This document shows, in pieces, positions 10,792 through 19,753 of a stretch of DNA of 64,000 nucleotides. A program made the position numbers and the translations under genes. How positions within the stretch are numbered: position 1 is the first letter of the stretch; every line of letters begins with the position of its first letter. The DNA is from Pseudomonas sp. LP_7_YM (GTDB taxonomy: Bacteria; Pseudomonadota; Gammaproteobacteria; Pseudomonadales; Pseudomonadaceae). Where the stretch lies: positions 186,001-250,000 of the forward strand of contig NZ_SOCT01000002.1 in the NCBI RefSeq assembly GCF_004364435.1, written 5' to 3'. The notes under the pieces were generated by a model. That model made no database searches, was not told the DNA's origin, and saw only the letters and a list, made by a program, of their open reading frames with translations.

Positions 10792-12690
10792 ATGTCGCAC
10801 CAATCTGATTTGATCAGCGAGGATATCCTCGCCTATCTTGGCCAGCACGAACGCAAGGAAATGCTGCGTTTCCTGACCTGCGGTAACGTCGACGACGGCA
10901 AGAGCACACTGATCGGCCGTCTGCTGCACGACTCCAAAATGATCTACGAAGATCATCTGGAAGCCATTACCCGTGATTCCAAGAAGTCCGGTACCACGGG
11001 TGATGACGTCGACCTGGCGCTGCTGGTGGATGGCCTGCAGGCCGAGCGCGAGCAGGGCATCACCATCGACGTCGCTTACCGTTACTTCTCGACGGCCAAG
11101 CGCAAATTCATCATTGCCGATACCCCCGGCCATGAGCAGTACACCCGCAACATGGCTACCGGTGCTTCCACCTGTGACCTGGCGATCATTCTGGTCGATG
11201 CCCGTTACGGCGTGCAGACCCAGACCCGGCGCCACAGTTACATCGCATCGCTGCTGGGCATCAAGCACATCGTGGTTGCCATCAACAAGATGGACCTCAA
11301 TGGCTTCGACGAGAGCATTTTCGAGCAGATCAAGGCTGACTACCTGAAGTTCGCCGATCGTATATCCATGAAGCCGAGCACCATGGAATTCGTGCCGATG
11401 TCGGCCCTCAAGGGCGACAACGTGGTGAACAGGAGCGAGCGTTCGCCTTGGTACACCGGCAAATCGCTGATGGAAATCCTCGAAACCGTCGAGATCGCCA
11501 ATGACCGCAACTACGACGACCTGCGTTTCCCGGTGCAGTACGTCAACCGCCCGAACCTGAACTTCCGCGGCTTCGCCGGTACGCTGGCCAGTGGCATCGT
11601 GCGCAAGGGCGACGACATCGTGGTCCTGCCGTCGGGCAAGACCAGTCGCGTGAAATCCATCGTCACGTTCGAGGGCGAACGGGAGCATGCAGGCCCGGGC
11701 CAGGCCGTAACCTTGACCATGGAAGACGAAATCGACATCTCCCGTGGCGACCTGCTGGTGCACGCCGATAACCTGCCACAAGTGGCCGATGCCTTCGATG
11801 CCATGCTGGTGTGGATGGCCGAAGAGCCGATGCTGCCAGGCAAGAAATACGACATCAAGCGCGCCACCTCCTATGTGCCGGGCTCGATTGCCAGCATCAC
11901 CCACAGGGTCGATGTGAACACGCTGGAAGAGGGGCCTGCCAGCGCGTTGCAGTTGAACGAAATTGGCCGGGTGAAAATCAGCCTCGATGCACCCATTGCT
12001 CTGGACGGTTACGACAGCAACCGGACTACCGGCGCGTTCATCGTCATCGACCGACTGACCAATGGCACCGTCGCAGCGGGCATGATCATCGCCAAACCGG
12101 TCGCTGCTGGTGCAGGCAATCATCACGGTGCGCTGGCGCACGTCTCGGTCGAAGAGCGCGCTCAGCGTTTCGGTCAGAAGCCAGCTACCGTCCTGTTCAG
12201 TGGCCTGTCCGGCGCTGGCAAGAGCACGCTGGCCTATGCCGTTGAGCGCAAGCTGTTTGACATGGGCCGCGCGGTGTTCGTGCTCGATGGCCAGAACCTG
12301 CGTCACGACCTGAACAAGGGCTTGCTGCAGGATCGTGCCGGCCGCACCGAGAACTGGCGTCGTGCTGCTCACGTTGCCCGTCAGTTCAACGAAGCGGGCC
12401 TGCTGACCCTCGCGGCGTTCGTCGCGCCGGACGCGGCTGGGCGTTCCAACGCCAAGGCGCTTATTGGTGATGATCGCCTGATCACGGTCTACGTGCAGGC
12501 TTCGCCTCAGGCATGCCGCGAACGCGACCCACAAGGGCTCTACGCGGCGGACAAGGACAACATCCCGGGCGAGTCCTTTCCGTATGACGTTCCGCTGGAT
12601 GCCGATCTTGTGATCGACACCCAGACGCTGAGCGTGGAAGACAGCGTCAAGCAGGTGCTGGATATGCTGCGGGCTCGTGGCGCGATCTAA
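10792..12690 (+). CDS. cysNC: Bifunctional sulfate adenylyltransferase subunit / APS kinase CysNC
   Basis: A 632-residue fusion. The N-terminal EF-Tu-like GTPase has GNVDDGKST (residues 31-39), DTPGHEQY (about 109-116) and NKMD (about 165); elongation-factor beta-barrel domains follow. The APS kinase domain starts near residue 447, with its P-loop GLSGAGKST at about residues 469-477, and makes PAPS from APS. The fused form is normal in Pseudomonas, whereas enterobacteria have separate cysN and cysC. The APS kinase part departs from the common family motif (DGQNLRHDL rather than DGDNVRHGL), which I believe is usual for pseudomonads. Confidence 0.96.
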   Translation: MSHQSDLISEDILAYLGQHERKEMLRFLTCGNVDDGKSTLIGRLLHDSKMIYEDHLEAITRDSKKSGTTGDDVDLALLVDGLQAEREQGITIDVAYRYFSTAKRKFIIADTPGHEQYTRNMATGASTCDLAIILVDARYGVQTQTRRHSYIASLLGIKHIVVAINKMDLNGFDESIFEQIKADYLKFADRISMKPSTMEFVPMSALKGDNVVNRSERSPWYTGKSLMEILETVEIANDRNYDDLRFPVQYVNRPNLNFRGFAGTLASGIVRKGDDIVVLPSGKTSRVKSIVTFEGEREHAGPGQAVTLTMEDEIDISRGDLLVHADNLPQVADAFDAMLVWMAEEPMLPGKKYDIKRATSYVPGSIASITHRVDVNTLEEGPASALQLNEIGRVKISLDAPIALDGYDSNRTTGAFIVIDRLTNGTVAAGMIIAKPVAAGAGNHHGALAHVSVEERAQRFGQKPATVLFSGLSGAGKSTLAYAVERKLFDMGRAVFVLDGQNLRHDLNKGLLQDRAGRTENWRRAAHVARQFNEAGLLTLAAFVAPDAAGRSNAKALIGDDRLITVYVQASPQACRERDPQGLYAADKDNIPGESFPYDVPLDADLVIDTQTLSVEDSVKQVLDMLRARGAI

Positions 12691-12710
12691 ACGTTGTTTG
12701 CCTGACAAGA

Positions 12711-12737
12711 AACCCGCCAGTGATGGCGGGTTTTTGT
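12711..12737 (+). terminator. Rho-independent terminator of cysD-cysNC
   Basis: AACCCGCCA at 12711-12719 pairs with TGGCGGGTT across a short loop, followed by TTTTTGTTT. It closes the cysD-cysNC unit, and the group II intron begins only a few bases behind it. Confidence 0.9.
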
Positions 12738-12758
12738 TTGGTACGCCAGGCATGGCGC

Positions 12759-12776
12759 GTTGCGCGCAAGCGCAAC
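12759..12776 (+). other. Hairpin in the intron 5' region
   Basis: GTTGCGC at 12759-12765 and GCGCAAC at 12770-12776 form a perfect stem around GCAA, a GNRA-type tetraloop. No T run follows. This fits a ribozyme domain I helix better than a second terminator. Confidence 0.5.
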
Positions 12777-13167
12777 CAGCTTGGCTGTGGTGGCTAAGCC
12801 GGTGACTTGGAGGTGAAAGTCCTCTACACACCCGGTAAGGGGAAGGGTTGGCCAGAGGCAAGGGTGTCGTGGGTGACTGCGAATCTGAAGCAAGCCCGAG
12901 GCAAAATGCTGGCCTGATGAACAGGAAGCGGATAGAGGCGGCGCAGCGGGGCAAGAAGGCCAATATTTTCAAAGCCCAATATTTGCACGGAACGCTGTGA
13001 CGTAGATCCGACAGGCATAAGCAGGAAGGTCACGCGAATTACCCTGGGGGATCTGCACGTTTGCCGCTGTGCTACCGAGCGTCGAGAGGCGACGGGATGA
13101 ATGTGCAGAAGTCAGCCGAAGCCGTAGTAAGTGACGAATAACCCCGTCACCAAGGGCCGAACAGGTT

Positions 13168-14584
13168 ATGCCGCCAGTAAGCGTCGGAGTCTCGTCGAAT
13201 GTCGAAATGCAGAAATTTCTCCGAGGGAGAACTGTGACCCCAAGCTCTGGATGGTATCCAAGGGCGACGGCTGGCAGTGCGCAGACATCGACGGCGTCTG
13301 CGACGTGGACGAACGCGGAGCCGGACATGCTGATGGCGCAGGTGCTTGCACCTGCCAACCTCAAGCGTGCGTATCACCGCGTGGTCAGCAACAAGGGCGC
13401 GCCGGGTGCCGATGGCATGACGGTCGACCAGTTGGCGGACTACGTGAAACAGTGTTGGCCGATCCTCTAGGCTCGGTTGCTGGCCGGCGAATATCACCCA
13501 AAAGGTGTACGCGCTGTCGACATCCCCAAACCCAAGGGCGGAACACGGCAATTGGGCATTCCCTGTGTTGTAGATCGCCTGATCCAACAAGCCCTGCTGC
13601 AACAGCTCACGCCAATTTTCGACCTTCTATTCTCGGACCATAGCTACGGTTTTCGTCCGGGCAGAAGTGCTCACCAAGCCATGGAAACAGCCCGCGCCCA
13701 TGTGGCGGCGGGGCACCGCTGGTGCATGGAGCTCGATTTGGAGAAGTTCTTGATCGAGTCAACCACGACCTCCTGATGGCTTGTGTGCAGCGTCGCGTTG
13801 AAGACAAGCGAGTGCTCAGCCTGATCCGCCGTTACCTTGAGGCCGGGGTTATGTCGGGCGGACTCGTCAGTCAACGGCAGGAAGGGACGCCGCAAGGCGG
13901 CCCGCTCTCGCCGTTGCTGTCGAACATCCTGCTCGATGACCTCGACCGCGAACTGGAACGACGGGGCCATCGCTTCGTGCGCTGTGCCAATGATGCGAAC
14001 ATTTATGTGCGTAGTCGTCGGGCAGGCGAGCGAGTATTAGCTGGGCGTTGAGCGCTTCCTGAGTCGACGTCTGAAACTGACGCTGAATCGGGAAAAGAGC
14101 CGTGTGGCACGGCCCCGGGCCTGTGACTACGTGGGCTATGGGATGATCTGGCATCAACAGCCGAGGCTGAGAGTGGCGATGATGAGTCTGGGTCGTTTGC
14201 GCGACCGGCTCAGAAACCTGCTGCGCAGAGTCCGGGGACGCAAGATGGCGTACGTTATCGAGCGGATAAGTCCAGTCCTGCGCGGTTGGGCTGGCTACTT
14301 CAAGCTCAGTCAAAGTAAGCGGCCGCCTGAGGGGCTGGATGTTTGGGTGCGTCACAAGCTGCGCTGTATCGCCTGGCGGTAATGGAAGAGGCCTTCTACG
14401 AGAGCGCGAAACCTGATGCGTCTAGGGGTTGGCGAAGCACACGCATGGCCTTCAGCCTTCAACGGTCGGGGTCCATGGTGGAACTCGGGGGCGCCTCACA
14501 TGAATCAGGCATTGCCGAAGAAGCTGTGGGCTGGGACTGGTCTCGATACTGGATACGATAAACCGGCTTAGTCGCCTAACCTGA
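13168..14584 (+). pseudogene. Group II intron reverse transcriptase/maturase, broken
   Basis: Remnant of an LtrA-like protein. Recognisable pieces in order: KGAPGADGMTVDQLADYV; IPKPKGGTRQLGIP; SYGFRPGRSAHQA; QEGTPQGGPLSPLLSN; and a maturase-like C-terminal stretch around residue block RDRLRNLLRRVRG. Damage: an in-frame TAG at 13468-13470; a one-base loss near 13750 within EKFxDRVNHD; an extra G near 14044; a TAA at 14380-14382; and another frame change near 14528, after which the ancestral end reads LGLVSILDTINRLSRL to TGA at 14582-14584. The catalytic YADD box reads CAND at about 13983-13994. The true start codon is uncertain. The protein cannot be functional, so any splicing would need help in trans. 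Confidence 0.88.
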
Positions 14585-14655
14585 ACCGCCGTATACGGAA
14601 CCGTACGTACGGTGGTGTGAGAGGACGGCGGCTGTAAAGCCGCCTCCTACTCGAT
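14583..14655 (+). ncRNA. Group II intron domains V and VI
   Basis: Domain V is visible as a hairpin with arms ACCGCCGTA / TACGGTGGT and an inner TACGG-AACCGTA stem. Domain VI follows as GAGGACGGCGGC / GCCGCCTCC with the expected adenosine near the 3' end. The 3' splice boundary is put after CTACTCGAT. Helices look intact despite loss of the coding region. Confidence 0.7.
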
Positions 14656-14686
14656 CACGCAACTTCTCGAACCACGGGGCAGGCTT

Positions 14687-14745
14687 CTGTAGCAGTCCGG
14701 CTTGCCGGCGGCGGCAAACTCACTGGCGTCAACGCCAGCTACAAG
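14687..14745. repeat. REP-like palindromic element
   Basis: CTGTAGC at 14687-14693 and GCTACAAG at 14738-14745 form outer arms. Inside are the CCGGCTTGCCGG palindrome and an ACTGGCGT/ACGCCAGC stem. CCGGCTTGCCGG within TGTAG... is a common core of Pseudomonas REP sequences. It marks the right side of the intron. Confidence 0.5.
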
Positions 14746-14772
14746 AGCGGTTTCAGCCACCGAGGACGTCAA

Positions 14773-14955
14773 TTACAGCGTCAACTGCGACGGCAACCGT
14801 CCTTCACACCGGCGATCAAACGTGTGCTTGTCGCATAACTGTTCCCACCTCGTCTCATATTCCCGCTGCTCCGTGATGTAGCAATTCCTGACGCAATCCG
14901 CTGAAACGCAACCCGTTAACGCGATACATGCCGCGACTGTCTTGATGATGTCCAT
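14773..14955 (-). CDS. Small cysteine-rich lipoprotein, unknown function
   Basis: A 60-residue protein starting MDIIKTVAACIALTGC, with an excellent AGGAGG six to seven bases before the ATG (on the minus strand, 14956-14966). The first 16 residues form a lipoprotein signal with lipobox LTGC, so the mature chain would start at Cys16 and be only 45 residues. It holds four more cysteines (Cys21, 25, 41, 50), which could form two disulfides. I do not recognise a family. It lies alone, opposite to the secretion genes, between a REP element and a long noncoding stretch. Confidence 0.6.
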   Translation of the reverse strand: MDIIKTVAACIALTGCVSADCVRNCYITEQREYETRWEQLCDKHTFDRRCEGRLPSQLTL

Positions 14956-15321
14956 GACTCCTCCTGAAAACCGGGGCAAGCTTAGGGGGTATCGCGAAAC
15001 TTCGGAACCGGCTGTGTCTTGCAAACGCGTAAGGCATCTCCGAACACCCACCAAAAAGCCGCAGTGCTCATCCAGCATTACAGGGAGTGTCAGCATCTTG
15101 ATCGCGCAGTTTGCTGGCTAAAAGAAAAAATTCCTACAACAACCTACGAATGTACTTACGCAAAAATACTTGTTTGTAAGAAATTTTCTAGAATTATCAT
15201 TCAGTTTTATCAGAAGTCGGGGGGGTATATGCAATTCAATAAATCAGTATCGTGACAATGCATACTGTGGTTATCTTGAGGCGGTTATGTAGTAAATGCA
15301 CAAGAATAAGGATTCAGCTTC
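14956..15321. other. Noncoding stretch before the secretion genes
   Basis: About 366 bases. The left part holds the ribosome binding site of the minus-strand lipoprotein. From about 15120 the DNA becomes very AT-rich and probably carries the promoter of the secretion operon; GACAAT and CATACT-like hexamers occur near 15255-15268 but no pair stands out. AAGGA lies nine to ten bases before the ABC transporter ATG. An open frame at 15019-15255 lacks features of a real gene. Confidence 0.4.
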
Positions 15322-17472
15322 ATGAGTGGTGGTGCAAATAACGTATCGACTGATCGCAATATTGATACCGGGCTTGCGTGCCTTGTGATACTCGCGAATT
15401 TTCACGATGTCTCGGTATCAGTCGAACAGCTTGTACACGATATTTCCAATGGAGGCCGACCATTTTTTGATGAAGAGATACTTCTAGGCGCAAAGCAATT
15501 GGGGCTGAAGAGTCGAATAGTCAAGACCACAATCGGTCGGCTAGAAAAAATTTCGTTTCCTGCTATCGCGACCGACCGAGAGGGTGGTTATTTCATCATC
15601 GGTCGCTTGGATAACGACAAAGTCCTGATACAGGACCCGCGCTCTGTAGGCCCTGAAATTTTGACAATGGCTGAGCTGGAATCTAGATGGTCTTCATCTT
15701 TAATATTGATGCGCTCTGAAGCATCTGTGGTGGGGGAGTTGGCTCGCTTTGATTTTACATGGTTCATCCCCTCCTTAATTAAGTATCGAAAACTCCTGGG
15801 CGAGGTACTTGTTGCTTCATTGGTTTTGCAACTATTTGCTCTTATCACGCCGTTGTTTTTTCAGGTGGTGATGGATAAGGTACTCGTGCACAGGGGGCTG
15901 ACGACGCTCGATGTAATTGCGTTAGGGCTTTTGGCGATTATGATCGTAGAGAGCGCGCTCAGCAGCTTAAGAACTTATCTGTTCAGCCACACGGCTAGTC
16001 GAATAGACGTGGAGCTGGGAAGTAGGCTGTTTAAGCATTTGGTCGCTCTACCGTTAGCCTATTTTCAAGCACGCCGTGTTGGAGATTCTGTTGCGAGGGT
16101 GCGGGAATTGGAAAATATCAGAAGTTTTCTGACGGGCAGCAGCATTACTGTTGTTTTAGACGTGATTTTTTCAGTAGTGTTCATAGCAGTAATGGCTGTT
16201 TATAGCGGCTGGCTGACATTGGTCGTAATCATATCTCTTCCACTTTATTTTCTAGTGTCTTTGTTTATCACACCCGTGTTGCGTGCGCGATTGAATGAAA
16301 GTTTCAGCCGAGGTGCAGTGAATCAAGCGTTCTTGGTGGAAACGGTAAATGGTATAGACACGCTGAAATCATTGGCGGCCGAGCCTCAGGCTACGCGTAG
16401 GTGGGATGATCAATTGGCAGCCTATGTGGCGGCCAGCTTTAAAACTCAAAATCTTTCGACTATAGCTAATGAAAGTGTTGGTTTGATTGGCAAGTTAGTG
16501 ACTGTCGTTACGCTATGGGTGGGCGCGCGTCTCGTGGTGGAAGGTGATATGACCGTTGGTCAGTTAATTGCTTTTAACATGCTGGCTGGCAGGGTTTCGC
16601 AACCTATCATGCGGCTTGCGCAGCTTTGGACCGACTTTCAGCAAACCGGTGTAGCTATGCAGCGGCTGGGTGACATTCTCAACACCCGGACAGAGTATTT
16701 GCATCACAAGCGCAGCGCGTTGCCTCCCATTGTAGGAAAGATAGAGTTCGAACAAGTGCACTTTCGCTATCGTCCCGACGGCTCGGAAGTTCTGCGAGCA
16801 TTGAGCTTGGACATTGAACCGGGGGAAATCATTGGGATCGTAGGGCGTTCCGGTTCCGGAAAAAGCACATTGACGCGATTGCTTCAAAGGCTGTATTTGC
16901 CGGAAAGAGGGCGTGTACTTATAGATGGAAGCGATCTTGCGCTATCTGATGTGGCCTCTCTGCGGAGGCAAATCGGTGCGGTGCTTCAGGAAAACATGCT
17001 ATTTCAGCGGTCCGTACGGGAGAACATCGCGCTAACAGATCCAGGTGCCTCTATGGAAGTTGTAATCCATGCTGCAAAAATGGCAGGGGCTCACGAGTTC
17101 ATTCTTGAGCTGCCAGAAGGTTATGACACCTTAGTCGGCGAGCATGGGGCTTCATTGTCCGGAGGCCAACGACAACGGATAGCGATTGCTCGCGCCTTGA
17201 TAGGAGACCCGCGCATTCTGATATTCGATGAAGCTACCAGTGCGCTGGATTATGAATCGGAACGAATCATTCAACGAAACATGCAAACTATTTGTAAAGG
17301 CAGGACCGTGATTATTATTGCTCACAGGCTGTCGACGGTGCGTGATGCCGACCGTATTGTAGTGATGGATCGAGGGGAAATTGTTGAGCAAGGAACTCAC
17401 ACTGAGCTGCTTGCCATTCCAGCAGGCCACTACACTCGGCTGCACCTTCTGCAACAGGGCGCCGAAGTATGA
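15322..17472 (+). CDS. HlyB-like type I secretion ABC exporter
   Basis: A 716-residue inner-membrane exporter with the HlyB/RtxB layout. An N-terminal C39 peptidase-like domain (about 1-130) has Thr in the DTGLACL segment where active peptidases have the catalytic Cys (DCG), so it should bind rather than cut the substrate. The transmembrane domain spans about 150-440 (PLFFQVVMDKVLVHRGLTTL is nearly HlyB-identical by memory). The ATPase has Walker A GRSGSGKST near 508-516, signature LSGGQRQR near 611 and Walker B ILIFDEATSALD near 632. It exports substrates with C-terminal signals. Base composition is visibly richer in A and T than the flanking core genes. It overlaps the next gene by four bases (ATGA). 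Confidence 0.95.
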   Translation: MSGGANNVSTDRNIDTGLACLVILANFHDVSVSVEQLVHDISNGGRPFFDEEILLGAKQLGLKSRIVKTTIGRLEKISFPAIATDREGGYFIIGRLDNDKVLIQDPRSVGPEILTMAELESRWSSSLILMRSEASVVGELARFDFTWFIPSLIKYRKLLGEVLVASLVLQLFALITPLFFQVVMDKVLVHRGLTTLDVIALGLLAIMIVESALSSLRTYLFSHTASRIDVELGSRLFKHLVALPLAYFQARRVGDSVARVRELENIRSFLTGSSITVVLDVIFSVVFIAVMAVYSGWLTLVVIISLPLYFLVSLFITPVLRARLNESFSRGAVNQAFLVETVNGIDTLKSLAAEPQATRRWDDQLAAYVAASFKTQNLSTIANESVGLIGKLVTVVTLWVGARLVVEGDMTVGQLIAFNMLAGRVSQPIMRLAQLWTDFQQTGVAMQRLGDILNTRTEYLHHKRSALPPIVGKIEFEQVHFRYRPDGSEVLRALSLDIEPGEIIGIVGRSGSGKSTLTRLLQRLYLPERGRVLIDGSDLALSDVASLRRQIGAVLQENMLFQRSVRENIALTDPGASMEVVIHAAKMAGAHEFILELPEGYDTLVGEHGASLSGGQRQRIAIARALIGDPRILIFDEATSALDYESERIIQRNMQTICKGRTVIIIAHRLSTVRDADRIVVMDRGEIVEQGTHTELLAIPAGHYTRLHLLQQGAEV

Positions 17473-18893
17473 TCGAGTCCTGGCAGCGAAAAGAGCTGTG
17501 GGCTCGCTATCGTAGGATTTGGCTCCATTCCTGGCGTCGGCGCAAAGCCTTGGATACATCCCATCGTTTGAGTCATGAAATACAGTTTCTCCCGGCTGCA
17601 CTTGCACTGCAGGAGCAACCCGTTCACCCCGCTCCACGTTATCTTGCGTTAGGGCTTATGGGGTTCGCGGCCTTTGCGTTCTTATGGGCATGTTTTGGAA
17701 GGATAGATGTCGTCGCCACAGCAGGTGGCAAAATAGTGCCCAGCGGCAAAACAAAAATTATCCAGCCCCATGAAGTGTCTGTAGTTAAGGCCATCCATGT
17801 CGAAGATGGTCAGCGTGTGAAGGCTAACGATCTGTTGATTGAGCTCGATACAAGCGTTACCGCTGCTGATGTCCAGCGCCTACGTAATGATATGCTGGCT
17901 GCGAATGTTGATTTGGCCCGCGCTCAGGCATTGCTGGATGCAATACGCTTATCCCAAAAGCCTGCTCTTGACATTGCGCAGATTCCTGGTGCGACCAAGC
18001 TTCAGCGAGCATCGGCTCAGCGTTGGCTGGACGGTCAATATCTTGAGTTCAGGAGTGCTGTCGATCAAGCAAGTGCAGAGATGGAACAGCGTTCTGCAGA
18101 AATCCAAGCCGCTCAGGCAGTTGCTAATTCGATCAGGAATATCCTGCCGATAACACGCGAACTCGTTGACGACTACAAAACGCTTTTGAATGACGGCAGT
18201 GTTGCGAAGCATTCATATCTGGAAAAATACCAGGTTCGACTTGATCAGGAACGGGAGCTGGCCACCAGTCAACTCAAGGTCCAAGAGCTAGTCGCGAGCA
18301 AGCGCGTTTTGTATTACAGACGGGCCAGTATCATTGATCAACACCGTAGAGCCATGCTCGATCTTCAAGGTGAGGCTGAGCTACGTTCCCTCGCATTGGC
18401 TATGGAACTGAGCAAAGCCGAGCAACGACATCGCTTCAAACGCCTTCTCGCTCCTGTGGATGGCACTGTTCAGCAACTTGCCATTCACACCAGAGGTGGT
18501 GTCGTGACGGAGGCGCAACCTCTCATGGTCATCGTTCCAGACGACCAGCCGTTGGAAGTCGAGGTGATGATCGAAAATAAAGACATCGGTTTTGTTTACC
18601 CTGGACAAAAAGTTGAAGTCAAAGTAGAAACCTTCACCTTCACTAAATATGGCGTTATTCCCGCAACGATCATCAGCATCTCCAGCGACGCGATTGAAAA
18701 TGAGAAGCTCGGGCTGGTTTACAGTGCCCGGATCCAACTGAGTAAAAAATATATTCGAGTCGGTGAACGGGACGTTCCGCTGGCTCCCGGCATGGCAGTA
18801 CGTGCTGAAGTAATTACCGATACACGCAGAGTGATTAGCTATTTTCTTAGCCCGTTGAAGAAATATGTGAGTGAGAGCCTAGGTGAGCGGTGA
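17469..18893 (+). CDS. HlyD-like type I secretion membrane-fusion protein
   Basis: A 474-residue periplasmic adaptor that links the ABC exporter to an outer-membrane TolC channel. A cytoplasmic N-terminal part of about 55 residues leads to one membrane segment near 56-76 (ALGLMGFAAFAFLWACFG). A lipoyl/barrel-sandwich strand (GKIVPSGKTKIIQP, VEDGQRVKANDLLIELD) follows, then long coiled-coil stretches (about 130-310), then the returning hairpin and a beta-barrel domain. The C terminus reads RVISYFLSPLKKYVSESLGER, the usual RtxD ending. No TolC gene lies nearby, so a housekeeping TolC is presumed. Confidence 0.94.
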   Translation: MIESWQRKELWARYRRIWLHSWRRRKALDTSHRLSHEIQFLPAALALQEQPVHPAPRYLALGLMGFAAFAFLWACFGRIDVVATAGGKIVPSGKTKIIQPHEVSVVKAIHVEDGQRVKANDLLIELDTSVTAADVQRLRNDMLAANVDLARAQALLDAIRLSQKPALDIAQIPGATKLQRASAQRWLDGQYLEFRSAVDQASAEMEQRSAEIQAAQAVANSIRNILPITRELVDDYKTLLNDGSVAKHSYLEKYQVRLDQERELATSQLKVQELVASKRVLYYRRASIIDQHRRAMLDLQGEAELRSLALAMELSKAEQRHRFKRLLAPVDGTVQQLAIHTRGGVVTEAQPLMVIVPDDQPLEVEVMIENKDIGFVYPGQKVEVKVETFTFTKYGVIPATIISISSDAIENEKLGLVYSARIQLSKKYIRVGERDVPLAPGMAVRAEVITDTRRVISYFLSPLKKYVSESLGER

Positions 18894-19017
18894 CGCGCGT
18901 GTCGAATCGCAGGGGTATGCGCGTTTATATCAATGTTATGGCGGCCCTGTGAGCACTGCCAAATAATTTGTTAGTTTCAATAATCTGTGTTGATCAGAGT
19001 TATCTCAAGGAGCTGCT

Positions 19018-19485
19018 GTGCACGAAAACTTTGTTGTCGGGTGTAAGAGTAGTTTGACAGTCCTATTATTTTGGGGTTTGTCTGCGTGCGTAAAAAAAGA
19101 AGTGCTACCTACCCCTATCGCTGCAACTGTCACAGGCCAAACATATAAATCGACTTTTGTCTTAGGTCGAACAGGGAACTTTCGAGCTGCTCTATTTTTC
19201 GGCAAAGAGCGAGAAATCATTGTGCTCACCGCTATCAGGTTTGAGTTAGATGAACCCGGTGATTGCATAGAAAAAGGTATTCCGTACCATTTGCAAATTC
19301 AGTTAAGTAGCAGTGCGCAGACCCTTTTGAAAAAAGAGGTGATGAGCAACACTGTTTGCTTGGGCGAGGGGGTGTCTGGAGAGGAGGCATATGTATACCC
19401 AGCGGTGCAGTTCAAAAACGGACTCAGACTTGCACCTGGTAGTTATGATGTGGAAGTTTATGTTTCTGGCGGGGGCGCGCCTTAA
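19018..19485 (+). CDS. Small lipoprotein, first of a related pair (DUF5625-like)
   Basis: A 155-residue protein with a GTG start at 19018 preceded by AAGGAG at a five-base spacing. A hydrophobic signal ends in lipobox LSAC near residue 24. The mature chain resembles the product of 19754-20266: both contain an F-x-R/Y-x-A-I/L-FF strand (NFRAALFFGKERE here), then a PY/PVHL-type strand, then a final G-L-x-L-x-PG-x-Y-x-V-E-V motif (GLRLAPGSYDVEVYV). The resemblance to DUF5625 proteins is from memory. The position between exporter and giant effector suggests an immunity or inhibitor role, which is inference. Confidence 0.72.
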   Translation: MHENFVVGCKSSLTVLLFWGLSACVKKEVLPTPIAATVTGQTYKSTFVLGRTGNFRAALFFGKEREIIVLTAIRFELDEPGDCIEKGIPYHLQIQLSSSAQTLLKKEVMSNTVCLGEGVSGEEAYVYPAVQFKNGLRLAPGSYDVEVYVSGGGAP

Positions 19486-19753
19486 GCAGAGATGTCATGA
19501 TCCAAACGATCAGCTGCATAGGTTGATTTAACTGAGCTTGCATCGTCGCACCAGCTTGTTATCCAGTCGCTGCCCAATAAGCGAAGGGCATATTTCTCGG
19601 ATCGCTCCTGCATGATGGAGTGTAGGCCAAGCCTCGTCCGTAAGGGGGGGCGATTTCATATGAGTTGTGTGTGCGGCTCAGGCGCTGTTTTAGTTGTGTT
19701 CTATATGTATTTTTTGAAGTTTGATCTAATTTGAGAGCGCGAGGGGGTGAGTT
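19486..19753. other. Noncoding gap between the two lipoprotein genes
   Basis: 268 bases without a convincing gene. It includes a G-run (GGGGGGG near 19650) and an AT-rich end (TTGTGTTCTATATGTATTTTTTG near 19693-19715) that could hold a promoter for the second lipoprotein. No repeat or RNA gene was recognised. Confidence 0.35.

Larger units (their letters stand above)
12741..14655 (+). mobile_element. Decayed group II intron inserted behind the cysNC terminator
   Basis: The element starts near GTACGCCAGGCATGGCG at 12741 (consensus intron 5' ends read GTGYG, so one base would differ). It continues through a structured 5' region of about 430 bases expected for ribozyme domains I-III, then a reverse-transcriptase remnant. 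It ends in a domain V-like hairpin (14583-14619, GAACCGCCGTATACGG... pairing to CGTACGTACGGTGG) and a domain VI-like hairpin ending CTACTCGAT near 14655. The total of about 1.9 kb is normal. Insertion directly behind a terminator stem and T run is the habit of group IIC introns, but the class is not settled here. The 5' boundary is an estimate. Confidence 0.75.

Noticed and set aside
9769..12972. Very long open frame (over 1000 codons) on the minus strand across cysD-cysNC
   Set aside because: It is the antisense shadow of two well-identified genes in GC-rich DNA, has no family motifs, and crosses a clear terminator.
15019..15255. 78-codon open frame before the exporter gene
   Set aside because: No ribosome binding site of note, runs through an AT-rich promoter-like stretch, and no family features.
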